Source: Sphingobium sp. TKS (lineage in GTDB: Bacteria > Pseudomonadota > Alphaproteobacteria > Sphingomonadales > Sphingomonadaceae). Taken from it: 64,000 nucleotides of DNA. The notes beneath the pieces were generated by a model. It did not search any database. It had not been told where the DNA came from and saw nothing but the letters and a program-made list of their open reading frames with translations. Made by a program: the position numbers and the translations under genes. The DNA lies in contig NZ_CP005084.1 in the NCBI RefSeq assembly GCF_001563265.1, positions 380,001-444,000 on the forward strand, in the 5' to 3' direction. Positions 36,457-44,578 of this stretch are shown in pieces. Numbering within the stretch: position 1 is the stretch's first letter; the number at the start of each line of letters is the position of its first letter.

Positions 36457-37440
36457 ATGCCGAAAAACTGGCTCCGCATGCTTCCCCTGCTCGCCCTGAT
36501 CGGCGCGGGAACGCCGCCGCCGATCCGGTTCGAGGTCGGGCGGCTGCGACCCGAACCCTGGCCGGAAACCATCACCCGGTTCCCCGGCGGCGTCACTGCC
36601 GCAGCCGATATCATCTACAGCCAGCCGCTCCATTATCGTCCCCTCCGGCTGGACCTCTATCGCCCCGAAGGCCGCCATGGCCCGCTGCCCCCGATCATCC
36701 ATGTCCATGGCGGCGCATGGGTCACGGGCACCAAGCGCCATGGCGGCCCGATCAACGACTTCCCTGCCGTGCTGGCGCAATTCGCCGCGAAGGGTTTCGT
36801 CGTGGCGTCCATCGAATATCGGCTCGACGGCGAAGCCCATTTCCCCGCCGCGATCCAGGACGTCAAAAGCGCGATCCGTTTCCTGCGCCTCCACGCGAAG
36901 GATTACGGCATCGATCCGGCGCGGGTCGGGATATTCGGCGGGTCGGCAGGCGGACAGCTCCCCGCTCTGGCCTCCACGAGCTGCGGCGTCGAACCGCTTG
37001 AACCGCCTGCCGACCGCAACGCATCCGACCTGCCGACCCCATCCGACTGCGTGCAGGCCGGCGTGTCCTGGTATGGCGTACATGATTTCGCGACGGTGCC
37101 GACACCGCCGGGCCAGACCGGCCCCGCCCCTTATCTCGGCTGCGAGGGCCGCTGTTCGAAGGACGTCCTCGCCTTCGCGAGTCCCATCACCTATGTCGAT
37201 GCCAACGACCCGCCGATGCTGCTGATCCATGGCCTGGCCGATACGCTGGTCGCCGTCTCGCAAACGCAGGAGTTCGAGGCAGCGCTGAAATCCGCTCATG
37301 TGCCCGTCGAAGCGATCTACATCCCGAATGTCGACCATGGCTTCGTCGGGAAAAGGGATGCCGACACGGCGAACGCCAATGAACGGGCACTTACCGCTAC
37401 ATTGACGTTCTTTGAGCAAAAGCTTGCACCGGAACGGTGA
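36457..37440 (+). CDS. Alpha/beta hydrolase (BD-FAE/esterase family)
   Basis: A 327-residue hydrolase. ATG 36457 lies 14 bp after the carboxylesterase stop; a longer frame overlaps that gene. The first 20 residues (MPKNWLRMLPLLALIGAGT) form a signal or anchor. HVHGGAW (HGGAW 84-88) is the oxyanion loop, GGSAGG places Ser163, HGLADTLV the acid and NVDHGF the histidine. The layout fits BD-FAE and carbohydrate-esterase-like enzymes that remove acyl or feruloyl groups. It shares an operon with the carboxylesterase, so the pair may act in sequence on a multiply esterified substrate. Confidence 0.85.
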   Translation: MPKNWLRMLPLLALIGAGTPPPIRFEVGRLRPEPWPETITRFPGGVTAAADIIYSQPLHYRPLRLDLYRPEGRHGPLPPIIHVHGGAWVTGTKRHGGPINDFPAVLAQFAAKGFVVASIEYRLDGEAHFPAAIQDVKSAIRFLRLHAKDYGIDPARVGIFGGSAGGQLPALASTSCGVEPLEPPADRNASDLPTPSDCVQAGVSWYGVHDFATVPTPPGQTGPAPYLGCEGRCSKDVLAFASPITYVDANDPPMLLIHGLADTLVAVSQTQEFEAALKSAHVPVEAIYIPNVDHGFVGKRDADTANANERALTATLTFFEQKLAPER

Positions 37441-37526
37441 TTCTTTCCGATCGGCTTGAGACCACGCGGCCTATGCCGATGGTCCCGGCAGCCGCAGCCT
37501 TACCGTAAAGCTGTCTTATAAGGCTG

Positions 37527-38006
37527 TCATTTCGCGGTCGTTTCGACCTTCGCATGGCTGCCTTCCTCGCTCGGCCTGATCTTACCGCCGAACAGCATCT
37601 TGAGCTTTCCGGTCAGTGACACATCCGCTTCCCACAATTCGGCCTCATCTATGTCGAAGCGCAACAAAGCGAGATTGGGGTCCGACTTGCCGCCGGGGAA
37701 CCAAGCCTCCACCGCTTTCGACCACAGTTTGTCGATCATCGCCGGATCATTGTCGATGCGCGCGCTGCCGGAAAAGCAGGCGAAGAAATCATGCCCCTTG
37801 GCAACAAACTGGCCCATCGCAGCGCCACCACCGGCCAGGCGATTGTCCTTGTCGACGAAAAACCAGAGCCTGTCTACCTGATCGTCGTCCAACTGGACGG
37901 TAAGCGGCTCGCTATGCTGGCCGCTGCTCGTAAGGCCAAGCATCATGAACGGGCTGTCCGCCATGCGGTCCCACAAATGTTCCTTCAGCTTCTGCGCGTC
38001 GGTCAT
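37527..38006 (-). CDS. General stress protein, pyridoxamine-phosphate-oxidase fold
   Basis: A 159-residue cytoplasmic protein of the PPOX/general stress protein 26 type. ATG 38006 follows AGGAG by six bases; the longer frame upstream is not protein-like. It contains FMMLGLTSSGQHSEPLTVQL, LWFFVDKDNRLAGG and DFFACFSGSARIDNDP, the split-barrel flavin-binding pattern of this family. The C-terminus LTGKLKMLFGGKIRPSEEG is typical of the stress-protein subgroup. It probably binds FMN or FAD. It heads a group of stress-related genes. Confidence 0.87.
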   Translation of the reverse strand: MTDAQKLKEHLWDRMADSPFMMLGLTSSGQHSEPLTVQLDDDQVDRLWFFVDKDNRLAGGGAAMGQFVAKGHDFFACFSGSARIDNDPAMIDKLWSKAVEAWFPGGKSDPNLALLRFDIDEAELWEADVSLTGKLKMLFGGKIRPSEEGSHAKVETTAK

Positions 38007-38133
38007 GATCATCTCCTGATTATGGAGGGGACTATACGAACGGCAGGCGCGAAGGGTCCGCTTCGTCGGATGGGATGAAGCCGATCGACCGCTCAGGCGT
38101 TGTCCAACCTGCTTCACGGACCATGGGAGGAGA

Positions 38134-38907
38134 ATGATCGAGATGACGATCCGCTGGCCAGCCCAATTGATCATCGCGCGCCATGGCCAAAGCGCAGGCA
38201 ATATCGCGAGCGACGCCGCCCATGAGGCGGAGGCGGACCGCATCGCCCTGACGGTGCGCGACGCCGACGTGCCCTTGAGCGATCTGGGCCGCGAGCAGGC
38301 CGCGTCGCTGGGCCGCTGGTTCGCGCGCCAGTCGCAGGAGAGCCGTCCGGAGGTACTGCTGTCCTCGCCCTATTTGCGCGCCTGCCAGACGGCCCGGATA
38401 TTCCGCGAGCATGGCGGCGCGGCCGGGGACGAGCCGATCTGTCGCGATGAGCGGCTTCGTGAAAAGGAGTTCGGCATATTGGACGGGCTGACGACCGGCG
38501 GCGTCCGCAACATCTTCCCCGACCAGGCCGAATTCCGGCGCCTATTGGGCAAGTTTTACCATCGTCCTCCCGGCGGGGAGAGCTGGTGCGACGTGATCCT
38601 TCGGCTGCGGTCCGTAATCGACACGATCTCGCTGCATTATGCCGGGCGCCGGGTGATGATCTTCAGCCATCAGGTCGTGGTCCTTTGCATGCGCTATATA
38701 TTGGAGAGCCTGACGGAAGCCGAGATACTGGCGATCGACGCAAAGGGGGACGTCGCGAACTGCGCGGTGACCGATTACCGGCTAGATGCCGGAGCGGGGC
38801 GGGACGGACGCCTTGCCCTCCAGCGGTACAATGTCATTGCGCCCATGGAAGAGGACCGGACGCCCGTCACCAAGGCGCCCGATGCCATTGCAGGAGCGCG
38901 GGGATGA
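38134..38907 (+). CDS. Histidine phosphatase family protein
   Basis: A 257-residue phosphoglycerate-mutase-like phosphatase. The RHG catalytic motif is at 16-18 (IIARHGQSAGN), PLSDLGREQA follows, and the second histidine is in FSHQVVVLCMRY. Glu in LREKEFGILDG is the likely proton donor. GGAGGAGA precedes the start (ATG 38134; ATG 38143 also possible). Its stop overlaps the next gene as ATGA, so it is translationally coupled to NAD(P)H-hydrate dehydratase. Substrates in the family range from sugar phosphates to nucleotides. The pairing hints at a metabolite-repair role, for example on a damaged nucleotide (inference). Confidence 0.87.
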   Translation: MIEMTIRWPAQLIIARHGQSAGNIASDAAHEAEADRIALTVRDADVPLSDLGREQAASLGRWFARQSQESRPEVLLSSPYLRACQTARIFREHGGAAGDEPICRDERLREKEFGILDGLTTGGVRNIFPDQAEFRRLLGKFYHRPPGGESWCDVILRLRSVIDTISLHYAGRRVMIFSHQVVVLCMRYILESLTEAEILAIDAKGDVANCAVTDYRLDAGAGRDGRLALQRYNVIAPMEEDRTPVTKAPDAIAGARG

Positions 38908-39887
38908 GCTTGCGAAGCATTGATGAAAGCTGGCTGCGCGATCACCCGCTGCCCGGTCTGGAGGACGGATCGGACAAGAATGAGCGCGGCCGGGTGATGG
39001 TGATCGGCGGAGCCGAATTCGTGCCGGGCGCCCTGCGCCTGACGGGGGAAGCCGCGCTCAGGGCGGGAGCGGGAAAGGTCCAGTTGGCGACGGTCTGTTC
39101 GGTGGCGACCGCATTGGGGGTTCTCGTGCCGGAAGCATCGATGCTGGCGCTGCCGTCCGACCGCAATGGCGAGATCGCCGCGGAGGCGGTCGGGATATTG
39201 GAGGAGCATGTCGGGCGATGCGATGCCATGGTCCTGGGGCCGGGGATGAGCGTCAGCGACCGGACCGACACACTCGTTGCCCGTCTGCTTGCTTCGCCCC
39301 GCCGGGAGCTTGGCGTCGTGCTGGACGCCGCGGCGCTGACGTCCGCCCGCGACCTGGCCGATGTCATCGCCGCGCATGACGGCCGCGTGATCATGACGCC
39401 CCATTGCGGCGAAATGGCGATCCTTGCCGGGATGGATGAGGCGGCTGTCGCCTCCGATCCCGAAGGCGTCGCAGCCCACATCGCCACGCGCTTCCAGTGC
39501 ATCATTCTGCTGAAGGGACAGGAAAGCATCCTCGCCCACCCTTCCGGCCCTTCGCTTCGTTTCGACGGGGGATGCGTGGGTCTTGCCACAGCGGGTTCCG
39601 GCGACGTGCTGGCGGGGGTCATCGGCGGCCTTCTCGCGCGCGGAGCCGAACCTCTGCGGGCCACTGCCTGGGGCTGCTGGCTGCATGGCATGGCAGGGCA
39701 AGCCCTGTCGAAGGAGATGGGAAGGGTCGGCTTCCTGGCAAGGGAACTCGCCCCCATCATCCCGCGCCTGCTCGACCAAAAAAATGCCTTAGGGTCCGGC
39801 CTGGACGATGCGAGAAGTCGCTGGTCGCCGGAGAGCCCTGCTGATAAGCCATTCCCGTCCGGCACCGGAGCAAGGCATCCGCGTTGA
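38904..39887 (+). CDS. nnrD: ADP/ATP-dependent NAD(P)H-hydrate dehydratase
   Basis: A 327-residue ribokinase-like repair enzyme. ATG 38904 overlaps the phosphatase stop. RVMVIGGAEFVPGALRLTG, MVLGPGM, MTPHCGEM and ATAGSGDVLAG (Asp234) are the NnrD/CARKD signatures, so it should dehydrate S-NADHX/NADPHX back to NAD(P)H using a nucleotide. Most bacteria fuse this to the epimerase NnrE; here only the dehydratase is present. The last 40 residues (SRWSPESPADKPFPSGTG) are an atypical tail that reads into the region upstream of the Crp/Fnr gene. Confidence 0.9.
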   Translation: MSLRSIDESWLRDHPLPGLEDGSDKNERGRVMVIGGAEFVPGALRLTGEAALRAGAGKVQLATVCSVATALGVLVPEASMLALPSDRNGEIAAEAVGILEEHVGRCDAMVLGPGMSVSDRTDTLVARLLASPRRELGVVLDAAALTSARDLADVIAAHDGRVIMTPHCGEMAILAGMDEAAVASDPEGVAAHIATRFQCIILLKGQESILAHPSGPSLRFDGGCVGLATAGSGDVLAGVIGGLLARGAEPLRATAWGCWLHGMAGQALSKEMGRVGFLARELAPIIPRLLDQKNALGSGLDDARSRWSPESPADKPFPSGTGARHPR

Positions 39888-39924
39888 ACCCTGGTCGGAT
39901 TTCGCGCTCTGGGACAAGCCGCAG

Positions 39925-40635
39925 ATGATATTTGCCGACTTCCTCCGCAACCGCCGCCGCGATCAATTGTCGGACGAGGATCTCGCCGCGCTCGAAGCCA
40001 GCATCGGCCACGTCCGCAAGGCACAGGCCCGACAGATCATCGCCCGTGCCGGCGAGCCGATCAGGCTGAGCACCTATCTCATGGAGGGCTTCATATGTCG
40101 CTATATGGACGACCGAAACGGCCTTCGTCAGCTCGTCGCCGTGCATGTCCCCGGCGATTTCGTCGATCTCCATGGCTATCCGCTGGGTCGGCTCGACCAT
40201 GATGTCGCGACCCTGGGCGTCTGCAAGATAGCGCTGATCCCCCACGAAGCGCTGGACGGGCTGCTGGTCGAGCGTCCCAATCTGACGAAGCTGCTGTGGT
40301 TCAGCACGCTGCTGGACGCCGCCATGCATCGCGAGTGGATTTTCCGCCTCGGCCGCCTCGACGCAATCGCCAGAATTGCGCATTTTTTCTGCGAGATCGA
40401 AGCGAAATTGCGGGCCGTGGGACTGAGCGACGGCCGCGAATTCACTTTTCCTCTCACCCAGGCCGATCTGGGGGAGGCCTGCGGCATGACGCCGGTACAT
40501 ATCAACCGGATGTTGCGGGAGTTGAGAGAAAGGAAGCTGCTTCAGATGCGGCGCAGCAGGATCACGATCTTCGACCTGGCCGCCCTGCGCCAGCTTAGCG
40601 ATTACGATCCGTCCTACCTGTTCATCGAGGGATGA
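39925..40635 (+). CDS. Crp/Fnr-family transcriptional regulator
   Basis: A 236-residue regulator from ATG 39925. An earlier in-frame ATG at 39808 lies inside the previous gene and gives an unfamily-like extension. The N-terminal half is a cyclic-nucleotide-type beta barrel (IARAGEPIRLSTYLMEGFIC, VHVPGDFVDLHG). The C-terminal winged helix has the recognition region LTQADLGEACGMTPVHINRM. No FNR-type cysteine cluster or obvious cAMP-binding arginine is visible. Similar alphaproteobacterial proteins precede stress and phytochrome-type genes. It follows nnrD by 37 bp and may be read with it. Confidence 0.86.
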   Translation: MIFADFLRNRRRDQLSDEDLAALEASIGHVRKAQARQIIARAGEPIRLSTYLMEGFICRYMDDRNGLRQLVAVHVPGDFVDLHGYPLGRLDHDVATLGVCKIALIPHEALDGLLVERPNLTKLLWFSTLLDAAMHREWIFRLGRLDAIARIAHFFCEIEAKLRAVGLSDGREFTFPLTQADLGEACGMTPVHINRMLRELRERKLLQMRRSRITIFDLAALRQLSDYDPSYLFIEG

Positions 40636-40636
40636 G

Positions 40637-40662
40637 GGAACCTCTTTGGCCCGCGGTGCGTC
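40637..40662 (+). promoter_or_regulatory. EcfG-like general-stress promoter upstream of kaiC-like gene
   Basis: GGAAC (40637-40641) and CGTC (40659-40662) are 17 bp apart. The alphaproteobacterial general-stress sigma factor EcfG recognises GGAAC and CGTT at 16-17 bp, so only the last base differs. It lies about 200 bp before the KaiC-like gene and begins within a few bases of the Crp/Fnr stop. Confidence 0.45.
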
Positions 40663-40862
40663 CTTTGCACCCGAGCGACAAAGGATGATCCATGCCTCGA
40701 CACGGCATATTCGACAAAAGCACAGGCCCGGCTTCATGATGCACCCTGTCCCGGCTTATCCGCACCGGGCTGGCCAGCTTGATCGAAATCAATCTGTAAC
40801 GCATTCAGGCCGGACCTTTCCCATGGTAATCGCTGGCGCTTGTGCTCTGAAAGGAGAATGAC

Positions 40863-42356
40863 GTGCTGCCGACCTATTCGACCGAACAAGCGCTTGCGGG
40901 GGTAGAAGGCCTTGACGACATTCTCTCCGGCGGACTGACCCGCGGCCGGGTCTTCCTCCTCGAAGGCAGTCCGGGCACGGGCAAGACCACCATTGCAATG
41001 CAGTTTCTGATCGAGGGAGCGAAGCGCGGCGAGCGTTGCCTCTACATCACCCTGTCCGAAACCGACGATGAAATGCGCGAAAGCGCGCAATCGCACGGCT
41101 GGACGCTCGATGGCGTGGACCTCTTCGAACTGGTTCCCCCCGAAAGCCTGCTGGATGAGCAACAGCAGCAAAGCCTGCTCTATTCGTCCGACCTGGAGCT
41201 GGGCGAAACCACGCGTCGGATCTTCGACGTCTTCGAGCAGGTGAAGCCGGACCGGGTGGTTCTGGACAGCCTGTCGGAAATTCGCCTGCTGGCGCAAAGC
41301 TCGCTGCGCTATCGGCGTCAGATATTGGCGCTCAAGCATTTCTTCTCGAAGCAAAATACGACCGTGCTGATGCTCGACGATCTGACGGCGGAGGTCGCGG
41401 ACAAGACCGTCCACAGCGTCGCCCATGGCGTCATCCGGCTGGAGGAATTGTCGCCCGGCTATGGCCCGGAACGCCGCCGGATGCGCATCATCAAATATCG
41501 CGGCCGGCGCTTTCGCGGCGGGTACCATGATTTCATCATCGAACAAGGGGGCGTTCGCGTCTTTCCACGCCTCGTATCGGCCGAACACAAGACCAGCTTC
41601 GAACGCAGCCTCCTGAAAAGCGGATCGCCGGAGCTGGACGCCCTGCTGGGCGGCGGTGTCGAGCGTGGCTCCAGCGTGCTCGTCCTTGGTCCCGCCGGCA
41701 CCGGAAAGTCGCTGCTGGCCCTGACCTTCGTGACCGCGGCGGTCGCGCGGGGCGAAAAGACCGCCATGTTCGTCTTTGACGAGGAGATCGGCCTGCTCTT
41801 CAATCGCGCAAAGGGCCTGGGCATCGATATGCAGGCCATGGCGGACGAAGGAAATCTGGTCATCGAGCAGGTGGATGCAGCCGAATTGTCCCCCGGGGAG
41901 TTCTCCCAACGCGTGCGCAATTGCGTGGAAAGCCATGGGGTAAGGACCGTCGTCATCGACAGCTTGAATGGCTATCAGTCGGCCATGCCGGAAGAAAACG
42001 CCCTGGTCCTGCATATGCATGAACTGCTTCAATATCTTAACCGGCAGGGCGCCACGACCTTCCTTACGGTCGCGCAGCATGGCCTGGTGGGCGACATGAA
42101 GGCGCCGGTCGATGTCACCTATCTGGCGGACACGGTCATTCTCCTGCGCTATTTCGAGGCATTGGGGCGGGTGCGGCGCGCCATGTCGGTCATCAAGAAA
42201 CGCACCGGAATGCATGAGGATACCATTCGCGAATTCCGCATCGGCCATTATGGCATCCGCCTGGGCGAACCATTGATCGGCTTTCAGGGCGTGCTGCGGG
42301 GCGTGCCCCATTTCGTCGGAAACGCGCCAACGCTCCTCGAAGACGACAAGGCGTGA
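40863..42356 (+). CDS. KaiC-like dual RecA-domain ATPase
   Basis: A 497-residue protein with two tandem KaiC/RecA-like domains. Walker A motifs are at 35-42 (GSPGTGKT) and 276-283 (GPAGTGKS). Walker B-type strands are DRVVLDSLSEIR and RTVVIDSLNGYQ. GTG 40863 follows AAAGGAGAA. The clock-type C-terminal Ser/Thr autophosphorylation tail of cyanobacterial KaiC is not evident, and there is no KaiA or KaiB nearby, so it is not a classical clock. Outside cyanobacteria such proteins are linked to stress responses and pair with histidine kinases. Its stop overlaps the kinase start as GTGA, so the two are coupled. Confidence 0.9.
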   Translation: MLPTYSTEQALAGVEGLDDILSGGLTRGRVFLLEGSPGTGKTTIAMQFLIEGAKRGERCLYITLSETDDEMRESAQSHGWTLDGVDLFELVPPESLLDEQQQQSLLYSSDLELGETTRRIFDVFEQVKPDRVVLDSLSEIRLLAQSSLRYRRQILALKHFFSKQNTTVLMLDDLTAEVADKTVHSVAHGVIRLEELSPGYGPERRRMRIIKYRGRRFRGGYHDFIIEQGGVRVFPRLVSAEHKTSFERSLLKSGSPELDALLGGGVERGSSVLVLGPAGTGKSLLALTFVTAAVARGEKTAMFVFDEEIGLLFNRAKGLGIDMQAMADEGNLVIEQVDAAELSPGEFSQRVRNCVESHGVRTVVIDSLNGYQSAMPEENALVLHMHELLQYLNRQGATTFLTVAQHGLVGDMKAPVDVTYLADTVILLRYFEALGRVRRAMSVIKKRTGMHEDTIREFRIGHYGIRLGEPLIGFQGVLRGVPHFVGNAPTLLEDDKA

Positions 42357-44365
42357 TCCCGCATCTTTCCGAACGAGCACTCATCCTCGCTCCGGTCGGA
42401 CGCGATGCGGAGATTGCCGCCTCGATGCTGGGCGAAGCGGGGCTGCGGTCGCAGATCTGCGCGGATCTTTCCGCCCTGTTGAGCGGTATCGACCATGGCG
42501 CGGGCTTTGCGCTCGTCACGGAAGAGGCGCTGCACAATCGCGATCTGCACCCTCTGGTCGGCTGGCTGCAAAAGCAGCCGGAATGGTCGGATTTCCCCTT
42601 CATATTGCTGACGCGGCGGGGCGGCGGACTGGAGCGCAATCCGGCGGCTTCACGCTATCTGGAGATGCTGGGCAACGTCAATTTTCTTGAGCGCCCCTTT
42701 CACCCCACCACGCTAATCAGCCTCGCCCAGTCGGCGCTGCGCGGCAGGCGCAGACAATATGATGCGCGGACGCGACTGGAGGAACTGCATCGCGGCGCGG
42801 AGAAATATCGATCGCTGTTCGATTCGATCGAGGCGGGATTCTGCATCATCGAGATGATCTTCGACGAAGCGGGTAACGCCGCCGACTATCGTTTCATCGA
42901 AACCAATCCGGCCTTTGCGCGGCAGACGGGCCTGACCGATGTGGTTGGGAAGACCATGCGGTCCCAGGTGCCGGGGCATGAACAAAATTGGTTCGACATT
43001 TACGGCCGGGTCGCCCTGACCGGCGAGGGGGTGCGCTTCGAGGATCAGGCCGAAGCGCTGGGCGATTATTGGTACGATGTCTATGCCTTCCGCGTGGGCG
43101 ATCCGGAGGCGCCCCAGGTTGCGGTCCTGTTCAACGACATCACCGAACGTCGCCGGATGGAAGCAGCCTTGCGCCAAAGCGAGGAGGGGTTGCGCGCGCT
43201 CAACGAAACGCTGGAAGAGCGGGTGCAGCAGCGGTCACGCGAACTGGAGCTGGCGCAGGAAGCGCTGCGCCAGTCGCAGAGGCTGGAATCCATGGGGCAG
43301 CTTACCGGCGGCGTCGCCCATGATTTCAACAATCTGCTGACGCCGATCGTCGGCAGTCTCGATCTCCTCCACCGTCGCGGCCTGGGAACGGATCGGGAGC
43401 GCCGGCTGATCGAAGGCGCCCTGCAATCGGCGGACAGGGCCAAGATGCTGGTGCAAAGACTGCTCGCCTTTGCGCGGCGGCAGCCGCTGCAACCTACCGC
43501 CATCGACATTGCCAGCCTCGTGCGGGACATGCGCGACCTGATCGTCAGCACGTCCGGGCCGCGGGTGCAGGTCGAACTGGCGATCACCGACGATCTGCCG
43601 CCGGCCCATGCCGACGCCAACCAGATCGAAATGGCGCTGCTGAACCTGGCGGTGAACGCCCGCGACGCCATGCCGGAGGGCGGACGGCTCCGGATCGGCG
43701 TGACCTGCGACATCATGGCTCCGGAAAACGGCCTGCGCTTGCGGGAGGGCCGCTATATCAGGCTGTCGGTCACGGACAACGGCATCGGCATGGATCAGGA
43801 AACCGCGGAAAAAGCGATCGAGCCCTTTTTCACGACCAAGGGCGTGGGTCAGGGGACGGGCCTTGGGCTGTCGATGGTGCATGGGCTGGTCGCGCAATTG
43901 GGCGGCAGGCTGACGATCGAAAGCGCCATCGGAGAGGGCACGACGATCAGCCTCTGGCTGCCGACGAGCGAGATCGAGGTCGGGCAGGATGCGGCCGGAC
44001 CGGACCTGTCCCCGGTCAAGCTCGATCACGGCATGGCGCTGGTGGTCGATGACGAGGATCTGGTCCGCGCAAGCACGGTGCATATGTTGCGCGAACTGGG
44101 TTATGACGTGTTGGAGGCCAATTCGGCCGAACATGCGCTGGCGATCATGAAAACCGAACCGGAGATCGACGTGCTGGTCACCGACCATCTGATGCCCGGC
44201 ACGACGGGCACGGACCTCATCGAACAGGCAAGGATGCTCAAGCCGGAAATCCGGGCGCTGTTGATATCGGGCTATGCCGAGAATGCCGGAATTTCGGCGG
44301 AGCTGCCGCGGCTGACCAAACCCTTCAAGCAGATCGATCTGGCCAAGAGCCTTGCGGCCCTTTGA
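42353..44365 (+). CDS. Hybrid histidine kinase coupled to KaiC-like protein
   Basis: A 670-residue soluble kinase. Residues about 1-130 look like a degenerate receiver (ALILAPVGRD...FILLTRRGGG...NVNFLERPF) lacking a clear phospho-Asp. A PAS domain (about 150-265) and coiled coil (265-310) follow, then the HisKA box GGVAHDFNN with His323. The ATPase domain has DNGIGM and GTGLGLSMVHGL. A C-terminal receiver carries Asp611 in VLVTDHLMPG. GTG 42353 overlaps the KaiC-like stop. The pseudo-receiver is a plausible docking site for the KaiC-like ATPase, as pseudo-receivers are in clock input and output kinases such as CikA (analogy only). Confidence 0.9.
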   Translation: MIPHLSERALILAPVGRDAEIAASMLGEAGLRSQICADLSALLSGIDHGAGFALVTEEALHNRDLHPLVGWLQKQPEWSDFPFILLTRRGGGLERNPAASRYLEMLGNVNFLERPFHPTTLISLAQSALRGRRRQYDARTRLEELHRGAEKYRSLFDSIEAGFCIIEMIFDEAGNAADYRFIETNPAFARQTGLTDVVGKTMRSQVPGHEQNWFDIYGRVALTGEGVRFEDQAEALGDYWYDVYAFRVGDPEAPQVAVLFNDITERRRMEAALRQSEEGLRALNETLEERVQQRSRELELAQEALRQSQRLESMGQLTGGVAHDFNNLLTPIVGSLDLLHRRGLGTDRERRLIEGALQSADRAKMLVQRLLAFARRQPLQPTAIDIASLVRDMRDLIVSTSGPRVQVELAITDDLPPAHADANQIEMALLNLAVNARDAMPEGGRLRIGVTCDIMAPENGLRLREGRYIRLSVTDNGIGMDQETAEKAIEPFFTTKGVGQGTGLGLSMVHGLVAQLGGRLTIESAIGEGTTISLWLPTSEIEVGQDAAGPDLSPVKLDHGMALVVDDEDLVRASTVHMLRELGYDVLEANSAEHALAIMKTEPEIDVLVTDHLMPGTTGTDLIEQARMLKPEIRALLISGYAENAGISAELPRLTKPFKQIDLAKSLAAL

Positions 44366-44499
44366 GGATCTTATGGGATGAACGAAACGATGCAAGGAAG
44401 ACAAGGCCCGATGATAGATGCGGCGGGACCGGCCATGCCCTTCCGACCGGATGTTTCACGCCGACAGAAAATTGTTCATTGAATTGTAGGGCTTGGCGT

Positions 44500-44524
44500 G
44501 GAACTTTTCCATCGTGCCTGCGTA
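44500..44524 (+). promoter_or_regulatory. EcfG-like promoter upstream of TonB receptor-yfiR-kinase operon
   Basis: GGAAC (44500-44504), 16 bp, then CGTA (44521-44524). This is one base from the EcfG consensus and ends 54 bp before the receptor start. It is the second such box within 4 kb, supporting membership of this block in the general stress regulon. Confidence 0.5.
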
Positions 44525-44578
44525 ACGACCGGGAGGTGCGCGGGAAATCCAGGCGCAGGGGCAGGCGCAGGGGGGACG

